Below, piece by piece: positions 11,916 through 21,408 of a stretch of 64,000 nucleotides of DNA. This stretch comes from Methylobacterium sp. AMS5 (GTDB taxonomy: Bacteria; Pseudomonadota; Alphaproteobacteria; Rhizobiales; Beijerinckiaceae). The stretch covers positions 4,159,501 to 4,223,500 of the forward strand of contig NZ_CP006992.1 of the NCBI RefSeq assembly GCF_001542815.1. The letters are read 5' to 3'. The translations under genes and the position numbers were made by a program. The notes below the pieces were generated by a model. The model ran no database searches. It was not told the DNA's origin and was given only the letters and a program-made list of their open reading frames with translations. Position 1 is the first letter of the stretch; each line of letters begins with the position of its first letter.

Positions 11916-12167
11916 TCAAGGACCGAACGGTGCGATCTTCGGATTCGAGAAGGGACCCTGGACATCTTCGTCGTCTGACGACGCCTTCGGAATCTCGGAC
12001 GCACGCACTTGGACGGCGTAGAGGTGCCGGCCAGGATCGACCGGCACAACGCCGAATTCTCTATCGAGCGCATTCTTGTGCACGCCGATCGCCTTGGCGG
12101 CTTGCGTGATTCCCGGTCTTGCTCCGAGAAGCGCGACGGTCATGAGCACCGTATCGGTCTCAGCCAT
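11916..12167 (-). CDS. Small protein downstream of the S8 peptidase (possible inhibitor/partner)
   Basis: 83 residues. It starts 9 bases after the stop of the S8 peptidase and so belongs to the same transcript. No membrane segment or signal peptide. The central stretch DREFGVVPVDPGRHLYAVQV resembles, by eye, the peptidase's own N-terminal segment SDFGVFADPEIGTFIVCP (FGV-x-DP-x-x-x-x-Y/F-x-V). Subtilisin prodomains act as folding catalysts and inhibitors, so a role as a separate inhibitor or chaperone is a reasonable guess but unproven. The C-terminal third is acidic and probably flexible. Function otherwise unknown. Confidence 0.6.
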   Translation of the reverse strand: MAETDTVLMTVALLGARPGITQAAKAIGVHKNALDREFGVVPVDPGRHLYAVQVRASEIPKASSDDEDVQGPFSNPKIAPFGP

Positions 12168-12176
12168 GACGAGAAC

Positions 12177-13020
12177 CTACAAACCATAATGGGTCGCTAC
12201 CGGTAGCGGTCGGATGATACCCGTACCGTAGTCCGGGTTCCAGCCCGGTCCGGGCTTGCCCAGTGCCTGCGCCCGAATGGTGGCGAAGAGCGAAGCCGGC
12301 GGCACCTGGGCAGCCGCGAGGCGGGTGCGCAGCGCCGCCACGCACCCCGCAGCGACGGGACAGGCGGTCGAGGTTCCGCCGTCGGCCCGGCCCGGCCCGT
12401 AAGCTTCGGAGCCCAGGAAATGCGTGTAGGCCGTCACGTCGGGCTTGTCGGGACTCATCCCGGCAATGCCCGGCCCCTGAGACGAGTAACCGACGCGTCG
12501 GTCCTTGGTATCGCATCCAGCGAGCGTCAGAACATCGGGATGGGCGTTCGCGCCCGTGATCGTGTTCGTGACGAGGCCTTGGCAGCGGCCATCGGGACAG
12601 TTCGCGCCGCAATTTCCGGCGGCGAAGAGGATGTCGACCCCGGCGCGGGCCAGGGTCCCGACAATCAGGTTGAAAGGATGATTGGGATTGTCGGCGTAGC
12701 GCCCCGGATGCCCGGCCGGAAAGTCCCAACTCGGGTGGTACATACCCCAACTGTTGTTGACGACGAGGCTGGAGAACCGCCAGGCGGCAGTGCGAATCCG
12801 GCTCAGCAGATAGGAGTAGGCGAGCAGGGCGTCGCTGAGGAATCCCGACATGACGCTGCCCCCCGGCGTCGTCGAATGCAGAATCGGGAAGTCGAGCAGG
12901 GTGGCCCTCGGAGCGGCAATCGGGGCGTCGTACGCGCACATGGTGCCATGGCCGACGGCGTAGGCCCCTGGCGTCCACGGCAGACCCGGCGGTGCCCATC
13001 CGTACCTGCGACTCAGCTTA
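12177..13020 (-). pseudogene. S8 (subtilisin) peptidase, 3' part, separated by an insertion sequence
   Basis: This part encodes the catalytic His (YAVGHGTMCAYDA), the oxyanion region (VVNNSWG, LFAAGNCG) and the catalytic Ser (GTSTACPVAAG). The catalytic Asp lies in the 5' part beyond the insertion (13937-14418). Removing bases 13021-13936 plus one 3-bp target copy rejoins the two halves in frame without a stop (GLKP-x-LSRRYGW). In the present arrangement the insertion end supplies an in-frame ATG at 13040, overlapping the transposase stop as ATGA, so a His/Ser-containing fragment without Asp could be translated. Followed 9 bases later by the 83-residue gene. Confidence 0.9.
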
Positions 13021-13936
13021 GAGTCCGTCCGATAAGTCATGATGCTCGCCCGAGCCTTCGGACGAGGATCATGACGGCGGCGGCGTAGAGGAAGGCCTGG
13101 GCCGAGGCGAGGGTCGCTTCCGGGTCCTTCCAGAGGCGTCGGTTGCGGCTGATCCATCCGAAGAAGCGTTCCACCACCCATCGGCGTGGATGCACGGCGA
13201 AGCCGACCTGATCCTTCGGTTTGCGCACGATGTCGATGGTGATGACGGTGGCGGTCGCGGGTCTGTCGCCGGCATAGCCTGCATCGGCGAAAGCTCTGAC
13301 GATGAACGGGAAGGTCCGCCGCGACAGGCGCAGCACCGGTCCAGCCCCATCGCGATCCTGAATGTCGGCGGTCTGCGGATCGAGCACGAGGGCGCGCCCG
13401 TCCGTGTCGACCAGGGCCTGACGCTTGCGGCCCTTGACCTTCTTTCCAGCGTCGTAGCCGCGCGGGCCGCCGCTCTCGGTGGTCTTCACGCTCTGGCTGT
13501 CGAGCACGGCCGCCGTCGGCGAGGCCTCGCGACCGGCCCGCTCCCGGTCGGCCATGACCAGGGCGTGGTTGATCCGCCCGAACAATCCCTCGTCCCGCCA
13601 GCGGCTGAAGTAGCCGAACGTCGTGCTGCGCGGAGGGAGATCCTTTGGGATCAACCGCCATGCGATGCCGCCGCGCAGCACGTAGAAGATCGCGTTCAGG
13701 ACCTCCCGCATCGTCCAGACAGGCGGACGACCACGCGAGGCGGGCTCTGGCATCATGGGCGCGATCACCGCCCATTCCGTATCCGTCAGGTCGGTTTCGT
13801 ATCGAAGGCGCGCACGGTTATGCTGCCGGCGAGGGGTCGGGGTCCACATGGCACGTCCAGATGAGGCTTCAGCACCCTTCTGGAATCACCGCCATTCCGG
13901 CCACTCAACCCCTGCCGGACGTTATCGGACGGGCTC
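13021..13936 (-). mobile_element. IS5-family insertion sequence, complete, 916 bp
   Basis: Terminal inverted repeats of 15 bp match at 14 of 15 positions: GAGTCCGTCCGATAA at 13021-13035 and the reverse complement of GAGCCCGTCCGATAA at 13922-13936. Flanking trinucleotides are TTA (13018-13020) and TCA (13937-13939). These fit a TNA target of the IS1031-type subgroup with one base changed in one copy. One transposase gene fills the element. It splits an S8 peptidase gene. Confidence 0.9.
13037..13849 (-). CDS. IS5-family DDE transposase
   Basis: 270 residues, full length and without frameshift. The N-terminal DUF4096-like domain (DLTDTEWAVIAPMMP, RGRPPVWTMREVLNAIFYVL, FGYFSRWRDEGLF) is followed by the DDE core: Asp in AAVLDSQSVKTTES, Asp in FADAGYAGD, and Glu in RRWVVERFFGW. 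All three acidic residues are present, so the element may still be active. The stop codon overlaps an ATG reading into the interrupted peptidase (ATGA). Confidence 0.95.
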   Translation of the reverse strand: MWTPTPRRQHNRARLRYETDLTDTEWAVIAPMMPEPASRGRPPVWTMREVLNAIFYVLRGGIAWRLIPKDLPPRSTTFGYFSRWRDEGLFGRINHALVMADRERAGREASPTAAVLDSQSVKTTESGGPRGYDAGKKVKGRKRQALVDTDGRALVLDPQTADIQDRDGAGPVLRLSRRTFPFIVRAFADAGYAGDRPATATVITIDIVRKPKDQVGFAVHPRRWVVERFFGWISRNRRLWKDPEATLASAQAFLYAAAVMILVRRLGRAS

Positions 13937-14418
13937 TCAGGCTTCAGCCCGCGGCTCTTCAGGTGCGCGAGGTTGACCCCTGTATCCATGATCGCCAGGG
14001 CGGCGCCCTTCCCATCGAGCCCCTTCGCCAGCAACCCCGCCGTGTCGAGCTTCCGTTCGACATCGGCCGTTCCGCCGACTGGAGCATTGTTCGGGCAGAC
14101 GATGAAGGTTCCGATTTCGGGATCGGCGAAAACACCGAAGTCGGACTGTCTGTCGCCGAGTTCGTCCAAGCGATTGGTCTCGACGGTGCCACGGGCGACG
14201 AAGACCGGAGCCTGTCCCGGCGCCGCGGCCTCGAAGGCAACATCTCCGGCATGGGTGCCGGCAATGGGCAGGGCAGGGAACGTCCGATCCAGGACGAAGC
14301 CCGCCCTGTCCGTCACCGCATCGATCGCGAGACCCGATGGTTCCGCGGCAAAGGCCGCCGCAGCCGACGACCGCAATGTCTCACGCGCCGGCATCGTGAC
14401 GAGGCAGGAAACACGCAT
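13937..14418 (-). pseudogene. S8 (subtilisin) peptidase, 5' part with prodomain-like region
   Basis: The start ATG at 14418 follows a strong GGAGGGGG ribosome-binding site with 5-base spacing. The first ~130 residues look like a prodomain region, then KGAALAIMDTGVNLAHL carries the catalytic Asp of the subtilisin fold. No Sec signal is evident, so the intact enzyme may have been cytoplasmic. The frame runs about 50 codons into the insertion before a stop. Upstream bases 14420-14580 are strikingly AT-rich for this window, which suggests the module was acquired horizontally. Confidence 0.88.
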
Positions 14419-14618
14419 CGACACCCCCTCCATTCAATAAAAAATATTTCGAATATGAAATAAAATGGGGATTTTTCAAGCTTCCGCGCAATTAATGCAG
14501 TAAACGTCCAAACCCGCAATCACGAAATTGAGATCGCGCGAATTTTCGAATCAGTCCAAGGCATTTGTGTTCCAAGCCACTCTTTGAGGCCAACCCGCGC
14601 GCCATCGGATGCTTGTCG

Positions 14619-15092
14619 TCATGTCGATCGTTCCGATGAGCCGCAACACTCAGCGTTCCGTGCCATGAAGCTCGCCGCCGTCCCGTCCTCCGGGTTCACG
14701 AAGACGATGTCGGTGGGTTCGCGCCGCGGCGTGTCGACCGAGAGGAACACCAGGGGCTCCTCCAGGATCTGCGGCAGGGCGTGGACGGTGCGTCGATCGA
14801 ACAGCAGGAGTTGGCCGGGGCCGAACTCCGCCTCGGTCCCCGCCTCACCGATCCAGAAGGTGCCGCGGCCCGACAGGCAGACGAGCACCTCGTCGCAGGT
14901 CGCGTGGTAGTGCGGCGGGGTCGGGCGGTAGACCCGGAACACCCGCACGCTCGCCGTCTCCCGATCGGACAGGTAGGTATCGACGAGCAGGGTCGATGCG
15001 GAGGCGGGCAGCTCCCGCGCGATGGCGTGGAGGTCGAAGCGGCCCCCCTCGGACAGGACGGGGGAGGGCGCGGGGATGTCGGGCTTCGCCAT
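14619..15092 (-). CDS. Cupin-fold protein
   Basis: 157 residues. The first cupin motif is seen as PPHYHATCDEVLVCLSGRGTFWIG (His-x-His, then Glu) and the second as FGPGQLLLFDRRTVHAL with its His, so a metal site is likely intact. Small single-domain cupins of this type are often sugar- or amino-acid-modifying enzymes or binding proteins; nothing here narrows the substrate. It is monocistronic and faces away from the truncated GST gene. Confidence 0.8.
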   Translation of the reverse strand: MAKPDIPAPSPVLSEGGRFDLHAIARELPASASTLLVDTYLSDRETASVRVFRVYRPTPPHYHATCDEVLVCLSGRGTFWIGEAGTEAEFGPGQLLLFDRRTVHALPQILEEPLVFLSVDTPRREPTDIVFVNPEDGTAASFMARNAECCGSSERST

Positions 15093-15179
15093 GCGCGTCT
15101 CCGGACGGGCTTCCTTGCAGGATGTCCGACGGGTCTTTTGCAGGCCCCGTGCGACTCAACGGCTCAAGACGGCGGACCC

Positions 15180-15611
15180 ATGGGCGACAGCGCCCTGGAG
15201 CAGGGCCGGGACCAGATGTGGGACGACCGGATCTGGGTGCAGATCCTCTACCGGCTCACCACGGCCTTCCACGTGCTGCACGAGGGGTTGGGGCACAAGC
15301 TCGAACTGACCCGCAACCCGCAATGGGGCGAGCATTGCCGCAAGGAGGCGATCGCCCATGCCGGACTCGTCGACCGCCATCTCGCCGACGGGCGCGACTG
15401 GCTGCTCGGTGGGCCGGAGCCGACATTCGCCGACATCACGCTGTGCACGGCCGTCGCCTTCTCGAAGTTCGGGCCCGTGGCCACGCCGCTGGACGAGCGC
15501 TTCGAGAGCCTCGACCGGTTCTGGCAGCGCTGGAAGCAGCGCCCGGCTTTCCGCGCGGCCTACCGTGACGGCGGAGGCATCGAAGAACTCGCCGGCCTCG
15601 CAGCCAACTGA
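15180..15611 (+). pseudogene. Glutathione S-transferase remnant (C-terminal helical domain only)
   Basis: 143 residues from the ATG at 15180. They match the all-helical C-terminal domain of a bacterial GST (DSALEQGRDQMWDDRIWVQ, LVDRHLADGRDWLLGG, PTFADITLCTAVAF, FWQRWKQRPAFRAAY). The thioredoxin-like glutathione-binding domain of about 80 residues is missing: the in-frame sequence upstream is not GST-like and runs into the cupin promoter region. A 5' deletion is the simplest explanation. A free-standing C-terminal domain being expressed cannot be excluded. Confidence 0.7.
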
Positions 15612-15746
15612 GACGCCTCCACCATCGTCTCGGGCGGTGAAATGGTCACCGGTCTGCGTAAACTTTAAGCAATCACGCCCCGGTGAAATCTTTACTTTAC
15701 GTAGCGTGAGCACGGTCCGGGCACCTTCTCTCCGGATCTTGCTGCC

Positions 15747-17822
15747 ATGCGTTCGCGTGTTTCTTCGCCCTCTTCCCTCTCCGCCGTACTGCCTTCGTCC
15801 CTACGGGCCCGCATCGTCGCGGTGGCCCTGATCCCGTGCCTCGCCTTCGGCGCCGTCGCGGGGGTGGCGGTCGCGGAGCGGGCGGGGCAGGGGCGGGCGA
15901 TGGCGCGGATGGAGGAGCAGGTCGGCCTCTCGGTCCGGATCGGCGCCTTCGTCCACGAGGCGCAGAAGGAGCGGGGCGCCTCCAGCCTCTATCTCGCCTC
16001 GAAGGGCACCCAGTTCGCTCCCGAACTCGCGGCACAGCGCAAGCTGACGGATGCGGCCCGCGCCGCCCTGACCGCGGATCTCGAGGCCGGCGGCACGGAT
16101 GCGGCGTTCGCGCGCAAGGCGGCGGCCCTGCGCGAGAAGCTCGGCGGGATCGAGCGCCACCGTGGCGCGGTGGACCGGCTGGAGGCCAGCGTGCCGGCCA
16201 ATCTCGCGTTCTACAGCGGCGTCATCGCGGAGGCCCTCGGGGCCGTGCGCGGGGTGGCGCAGATTGCGGCGGACCCGGCCATCGGCGCCCGCGTTTCCGC
16301 CCTGTCCGCCTTTCTCTCGCTCAAGGAATTCGCCGGCCAGGAGCGGGCGGCCGCCTCCGCCGTGTTCGCCGCGGGCGCGATCGACCTCGCGGGTCTGCGC
16401 CGGCTCGCGGGGCTGGCCTCGGATCAGGCGACCTTCGAGGGGCAGTTCCGCGCCGCGGGCCCCACGGAGGAGATCGCCGCGCTCGATGCCGCGAATACCT
16501 CGGAGGCCGCCCGCGAGGTCGCCCGGCTCCGCGGCCTCGCCCTCGGCACGGCCCCCGGCCAGACGCTCGCCTTCACCGACGCCAAGGGCTGGTTCGGGCT
16601 CGCGACGCAGCGCATCGATGGGCTGAAGGGGATCGAGGACCGGCTGACGGCCGGTCTGGCGCGGGCGGCCGGGGCGGCCCGGTCGCAGGCCGAGCGCACG
16701 GTGCTGCTCTGGGCCGGGGCGGCACTGGCGACCCTGCTGCTCTCGGTGGCGCTCGCCTTCGGCCTCGGCTCGGCGATCGCGGGTCCGTTGAGCCGGATGG
16801 CACGGGCACTGACCGCGATCGGACGCGGCGAGACCGAGGTCGAGATCCCGGTCAAGGGTCCGGGCGAGCTGCGCGCCATCGCGGCCGCGGCTTTGGCCTT
16901 CCGCGACAGCGTGGCCGAGCGCGCGCGCATCCGCGCGGCGCAGGAGCGCGGCGCCGAGGAGGAGAGCGCCCGCCGCCACACCGCCATGATGGCGGTGGCC
17001 GACGGCTTCGAGGCCCGGGTCGGCGGCATCGTCGAAGCGGTCTCGGCGGCGGCCCATCAACTGGAGGGCGCCGCCCGGGCGATGAGCACGGCCGCGGGCC
17101 AAACCTCCGCCCTGAGCGCGTCGGCCGCGAAGGCCTCGGCCCAGGCGGCGCGCTCCTCCGACGGCATTGCCGCGGCGACGGAAGAACTCTCGGCCTCGAT
17201 CCGCGAGATCTCCGCCCAGGTCGGCTCGTCGGCGCTGGCGGCGAACGCAGCCGAGGAGGAGGCGGCCCGCACCGCCGGAGAGGTCGAGCGCCTCGCCGCC
17301 GCCGCCAACAATGTCGGCCGGATCGTCGGACTGATCTCGGAGATCGCCGGGCAGACCAACCTGCTGGCGCTGAACGCCACCATCGAGGCGGCCCGCGCGG
17401 GCGAGGCGGGCCGGGGCTTTGCCGTGGTCGCGGCGGAGGTGAAGGGCCTCGCCGCCCAGACCGCCCGCGCCACCGACGAGATCGCCGGGCGGATGGCAGA
17501 GATCGAGGCCGCGACCGGCGCCTCGGTCTTAGGCATCACCGGCATCGCCCGCACCATCCGCGACCTATCGCGGATCTCCAACGACATCGCCGCCGCGGTC
17601 GAGGAGCAGGGCGCGGCCACCGCCGAGATCGCCCGCACCACGGTCGAGACCTCGCAGGGCACGCGCCGCGCCTCGGAGGACGTGGCCGGCGTGGCCCACA
17701 CGGCCAACGACGCCAGCACCGGCTCGGGCCAAGTCCTCGATGCGGCAAGCGACCTCGCCCGTCAGGCTGCGGCGCTGCGCCTGGAGGTCGGCGGGTTCCT
17801 GGCGCAGGTGCGGGCGGCCTGA
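15747..17822 (+). CDS. Methyl-accepting chemotaxis protein with NIT sensor domain
   Basis: 691 residues. Membrane helix 1 is at about 22-44 and helix 2 at about 320-345 ([25 protein letters not shown]), enclosing a ~270-residue periplasmic domain that begins [19 protein letters not shown], the signature of the NIT (nitrate/nitrite-sensing) domain. A HAMP domain follows ([24 protein letters not shown]), then the coiled-coil signalling domain with the conserved hairpin [20 protein letters not shown] and [20 protein letters not shown]. It should relay a ligand signal to CheA/CheW. No che genes are nearby. The ligand class is inferred from the domain alone. Confidence 0.93.
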   Translation: MRSRVSSPSSLSAVLPSSLRARIVAVALIPCLAFGAVAGVAVAERAGQGRAMARMEEQVGLSVRIGAFVHEAQKERGASSLYLASKGTQFAPELAAQRKLTDAARAALTADLEAGGTDAAFARKAAALREKLGGIERHRGAVDRLEASVPANLAFYSGVIAEALGAVRGVAQIAADPAIGARVSALSAFLSLKEFAGQERAAASAVFAAGAIDLAGLRRLAGLASDQATFEGQFRAAGPTEEIAALDAANTSEAAREVARLRGLALGTAPGQTLAFTDAKGWFGLATQRIDGLKGIEDRLTAGLARAAGAARSQAERTVLLWAGAALATLLLSVALAFGLGSAIAGPLSRMARALTAIGRGETEVEIPVKGPGELRAIAAAALAFRDSVAERARIRAAQERGAEEESARRHTAMMAVADGFEARVGGIVEAVSAAAHQLEGAARAMSTAAGQTSALSASAAKASAQAARSSDGIAAATEELSASIREISAQVGSSALAANAAEEEAARTAGEVERLAAAANNVGRIVGLISEIAGQTNLLALNATIEAARAGEAGRGFAVVAAEVKGLAAQTARATDEIAGRMAEIEAATGASVLGITGIARTIRDLSRISNDIAAAVEEQGAATAEIARTTVETSQGTRRASEDVAGVAHTANDASTGSGQVLDAASDLARQAAALRLEVGGFLAQVRAA

Positions 17823-17883
17823 GTCAGGGGATCCCGAAGAGATCATCCCTTTGGCGGGGTGCCGGCCTATTCGAAGGCGACGG

Positions 17884-18288
17884 TCACATGCAGAGCTGCG
17901 CCAACGCCTCCCGGGCGAAGGCCGGCGTGAGGGGCTTTGCGGCGAAGCGAACGCCCGCGGGCAGCGTGCCGGGGGAAAGACCGGCCGAGAGAGCGATGAG
18001 GACGAGATCCGGCCTGCGCCGGGCGATCTCGCAGGTCAGGGCGAACCGGGCCCCGGGCAAGATCAAGGGCAGGTCGGCATCGACGACGACGAGGCGCAGC
18101 CCCGCGTGGCGCTCGATCTGGAGGAGCGCGCTCTGTGCACTCCAAGCCTCCAGCACCTCGAAGCCCGCCTCCGCCAGACGATCCGACGTTTCGATGCGCG
18201 CGGCGGTTTCGCTTTCCACGACGAGTGCCAGTGGCCGCCCGTCACCGTTCGGGGCAGGTGGAACGGGCAGATCCATGAAGCGTCGCAT
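17884..18288 (-). CDS. Stand-alone receiver (response regulator) protein
   Basis: 134 residues, made of one CheY-like domain: LALVVESETAARIETSDRL at the start (acidic pocket reduced to one Glu), the phospho-acceptor Asp in LRLVVVDADLPL and the conserved Lys in AAKPLTPAF. The Thr/Ser switch is at LIALSAG. No output domain. It lies about 90 bases downstream of the HWE kinase gene on the same strand and is the likely partner. Starts at 18288 or 18276 (both ATG). Confidence 0.85.
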   Translation of the reverse strand: MRRFMDLPVPPAPNGDGRPLALVVESETAARIETSDRLAEAGFEVLEAWSAQSALLQIERHAGLRLVVVDADLPLILPGARFALTCEIARRRPDLVLIALSAGLSPGTLPAGVRFAAKPLTPAFAREALAQLCM

Positions 18289-18379
18289 GTCCTTGGAGCG
18301 CGCCTGGGAGCATGCCTGGGCGGTCCTGCCGACAAGCGGCGAGCGGGCGGGTTCGTTGCCCCCCGGGTCGCTTTTGCTG

Positions 18380-21163
18380 CTATTCTTTTTCGAGAAGCCC
18401 CCTCAGGGGCGCCCTGATCCGGCAGGTCACCCCCTCTCGGGCGTAGATCATCTGCGTCTCGCCGCCGACCGCCCCCGAGAACCCGCGCTCGATCAGCCGC
18501 GAGCCGAAGCCCTTGCGGGTGGGCGCGGCGACGGGCGGCCCGCCGGTCTCGGCCCAGGTCATCGTCACGACCGGCTCGGCCTCCCCCGCATCCTCCGGCC
18601 AACGCGCCTGCGCGACGGTCCAGTCCACCCCGACGCACCCGCCCGGCACCGAGAAGGCACCGTACTTGGCGGCATTGGTGGCGAGCTCGTGGATCATCAG
18701 GGCCAGCGACAGGGCGGCTTTCGGCCCGACCTCCAGGGCCGGGCCGGACAGGTGGATGCGGCCGGGCTCGCCGTCGTCGTGGATGGTGAGCGCGCCGGCG
18801 ATCACCGCCTCCAGCGCCGCCCCCTCGCCCTCGCCCGAGAGCAGGATGTCGTGCGCCTTGCCGAGCGCGACCAGCCGGGCCACCAGCGCCTCCTTCACCG
18901 AGGCGATGTCGGTCGCGTTGCGCAGCGTCTGCGAGGCGATGGCCTGGGCCATGGTCAGGGTGTTCTTCAGCCGGTGGCTCAGTTCGCGGTTGAGGAAGCG
19001 CTGCTGCTCCTCGGCCTGGATCCGGGCGAGCGCCACGGAGATCCGTCCGGCCACCTCGCGGACGAAATCGACCTCGCCCGCGTCCCAGGCCCGGGGTTCG
19101 GCGGCGTGGACATAGACGAGGCCGACGAGGTCGCCCCGCCGCGTCAAGGGCACGCCGACCAGCGCACGGGCGCCGGCCGCCGCGTAGCCGCCCGCATCCG
19201 GCGCGAGGTCCGGCTCGGCGGTCAGATCGGGCACGGCCAGGATCTCGCCGCGGCGCAGCCGCGCGAGCATGCCCGGAAACGGCGCGGGGCTCATCGTCCC
19301 GTCCGGTCTCTCGTGCCCGATCGCGAAGCCGCCGACGGCGGCATCGATGGCCGCGTAGCCCGCATCCGAGAGGTCGAGGGTGCGCCTGAGGATCCGGGCC
19401 GCGATCCCACGGATCTCGGTGGGGCCGGCGGCGTCGCGCAATGTGTCGCCGAGTTCGATCAGCGCCTTCTGGCGTACCTCGATCGCCTTCTCCGCGGTGA
19501 TGTCCTCGATCATCGCCGTGGCCTGGATCGCCTCGCCGCGCACCTGCGAGACGAGGTTGACCCGGCCCCAGATCAGGCGCCCGTCCTTGCGGCGGTAGCG
19601 CTTCTCCAGGGTCTCGCGCACGATCTCGCCCGCGGCGAGCCGGCGGTGGAGCTGGTCGCGCGCCGCTGCCTCCGCCTCCGGCGTCCACTTGGCGACGGAA
19701 TGGCCGACGATGTCGGATTCGTCCGCTCCCCAGATCGCGCAGAGCTTCGGGTTGGCCTCCAGCGCGACCATGGTGCGCGGATCGATCTGCACGATGCCGA
19801 TATTCGCGCCCTCGACCACCGCCCGGAGCTGGGCGGCGACGCGGTTGCGCTCAGTCAGATCCAGCATGGCGCCGATCATGCGCAGCGGCGTGCCGTCGGC
19901 TCCGCGCACCATCGAACCGCGGTCGAGCACGTCGGCGTAGGCGCCGTCGGCGCGGCGGAAGCGGTATTCGTGGTGCCAATCGTGGCCGTCGCCGCCGATG
20001 ACGCGGCGGATACCCGCCTCGACGCGGGGGCGATCCTCGGCGTGGATGTGGTCGAGCCACCACCGGCCGGTCGGCTCGACCGTCTCCGGCGCCCAGCCAT
20101 AGGCGGCCTGAAGGGCCTCGTTCCACAGCACGTGGTCGGCGACGAGGTCCCAATCCCAGATCGCGTCGTTGGTGGCGCGGGTGACGAGGCGGTAGCGCTC
20201 CTTGGTGGCGGCGACGGCGACCTGGGCCATCTGCTCGGCGGTGACGTCGCGCACCGTGCCGACGAAGCGCCGCGCCCGTCTGATCCCCTCATCCCTTTCG
20301 ACGACGAGCGTGCCGCGGGCCGCGACCCAGGCGATCACCGTGCCGTCATCCGTCACCGTGCGGTAGGTGGCATCGAACAGGCCGGGCCCGGCGGGGTCGA
20401 GGGCCGCCTGCACGGCGGCATCGGTGCGCGCCCGGTCCTCGGGGTGGAGGCGGGCGAGGAACGTATCGGCATAGCTCACAGCCTCGTCCGGCCCGACCCC
20501 GAACAGGGCGCGGGTCCGCCCGTCCCAGGCGAGGGTGCCCGCCACGAGGTCGTGGTCGAAAATGCCGGCACCGGCCGCCTCGATTGCGAGCCGCAGACGG
20601 AACTCGCTGTCGGCCAGGGCCGCGGCCTCGGTCTTCCGGGCCGCGATGCCCCGGCGCAGTTCGAGCTGCGTCATCACCGTGCGGGCGAGCGCTTCGAGAC
20701 CTGCGCCCTGGGCAGCACTCAGACCCTCCGGCCGGGGCACGGTGTCGAGCACGCACAGGGTGCCGATTGCCATATCCTCCGACGTCACCAGGGGCGCGCC
20801 GGCATAGAAGCGTATGCCGGGCTCCCCCGTGACCAACGGGTTGGTGCGGGTGCGCGGGTCGGCCGCGAGATCGGGAATGACCAGCAGGCCACGCCCGGCC
20901 AGGGCGTGAACGCAGACCGAGCGGTCGAGCCCGGTCTCGCCGGGGGCGAAGCCGAGCCGCGCCTTGAACCATTGCCGGTCGCCGGTCACCAGGCTGACGA
21001 GGGCGGTCGGCGTGGCGCAGAGCTGGGCGGCCAAAGCCGCGGCATCGTCGAAGGCGGCCTCGGCGGGCGTGTCGAGGATGCCGTAGCGGGCCAGCGCGGC
21101 CAGCCGCCCGGCCTCTCCGTCGGCCTCACCGGATGCTGGAAAATCGTCGGGCGGTCGGCTCAT
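18380..21163 (-). CDS. HWE-family sensor histidine kinase with GAF and multiple PAS domains
   Basis: 927 residues from the ATG at 21163; a TTG start five codons earlier is possible. Order: N-terminal GAF (about 25-160, ILDTPAEAAFDD and DRSVCVHAL), then three PAS/PAC units (about 175-560, with ERYRLVTRATNDAIWDWD and VVEGANIGIVQIDP), a second GAF (about 580-700), and a kinase module starting near 725. The kinase has RELSHRLKNTLTMAQAIA with the phospho-His, the ATP-site block HELATNAAKYGAFS and the W-x-E motif TWAETGGPPV, which define the HWE class. No membrane helix, so it senses cytoplasmic signals, perhaps light or redox through PAS/GAF. Its partner is probably the receiver at 17884-18288. 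Confidence 0.92.
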   Translation of the reverse strand: MSRPPDDFPASGEADGEAGRLAALARYGILDTPAEAAFDDAAALAAQLCATPTALVSLVTGDRQWFKARLGFAPGETGLDRSVCVHALAGRGLLVIPDLAADPRTRTNPLVTGEPGIRFYAGAPLVTSEDMAIGTLCVLDTVPRPEGLSAAQGAGLEALARTVMTQLELRRGIAARKTEAAALADSEFRLRLAIEAAGAGIFDHDLVAGTLAWDGRTRALFGVGPDEAVSYADTFLARLHPEDRARTDAAVQAALDPAGPGLFDATYRTVTDDGTVIAWVAARGTLVVERDEGIRRARRFVGTVRDVTAEQMAQVAVAATKERYRLVTRATNDAIWDWDLVADHVLWNEALQAAYGWAPETVEPTGRWWLDHIHAEDRPRVEAGIRRVIGGDGHDWHHEYRFRRADGAYADVLDRGSMVRGADGTPLRMIGAMLDLTERNRVAAQLRAVVEGANIGIVQIDPRTMVALEANPKLCAIWGADESDIVGHSVAKWTPEAEAAARDQLHRRLAAGEIVRETLEKRYRRKDGRLIWGRVNLVSQVRGEAIQATAMIEDITAEKAIEVRQKALIELGDTLRDAAGPTEIRGIAARILRRTLDLSDAGYAAIDAAVGGFAIGHERPDGTMSPAPFPGMLARLRRGEILAVPDLTAEPDLAPDAGGYAAAGARALVGVPLTRRGDLVGLVYVHAAEPRAWDAGEVDFVREVAGRISVALARIQAEEQQRFLNRELSHRLKNTLTMAQAIASQTLRNATDIASVKEALVARLVALGKAHDILLSGEGEGAALEAVIAGALTIHDDGEPGRIHLSGPALEVGPKAALSLALMIHELATNAAKYGAFSVPGGCVGVDWTVAQARWPEDAGEAEPVVTMTWAETGGPPVAAPTRKGFGSRLIERGFSGAVGGETQMIYAREGVTCRIRAPLRGLLEKE

Positions 21164-21360
21164 GGACGGACCCGGCAAGGACGAACCCGGCGAGCCGGAT
21201 GATCACGGCGCCCTTCTTCCGGAGCCACCTGAAGCGGCCCGCCATCCGGACAGGCGCGATGGTGCCCCGGTGACGTGTCGGGCACAAGACGCATGCCGAA
21301 ATCGCCGTGCTCCCAGATGGATAATCCGAGATGTCCGTCTGGCTCGGGGGCGACCGAGAG

Positions 21361-21408
21361 CATCGTCATTGTCCGAAAGCCGGGATCCACCTTGCGGGAC
21401 GATGCTCT
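21361..21408. repeat. Dispersed imperfect palindrome (copy B)
   Basis: CATCGTCATTGTCCGAAAGC to CGGGACGATGCTC: same orientation and plan as copy A (6541-6589) with substitutions in the loop (GGGATCCACC). It abuts the 3' end of the Crp-family gene, whose stop codon lies inside the right arm. Confidence 0.7.

Noticed and set aside
15836..21202. A 1,788-codon open frame spanning the chemoreceptor, receiver and kinase genes
   Set aside because: It is an out-of-frame and antisense shadow of three clear genes, with no recognisable domain over its whole length.
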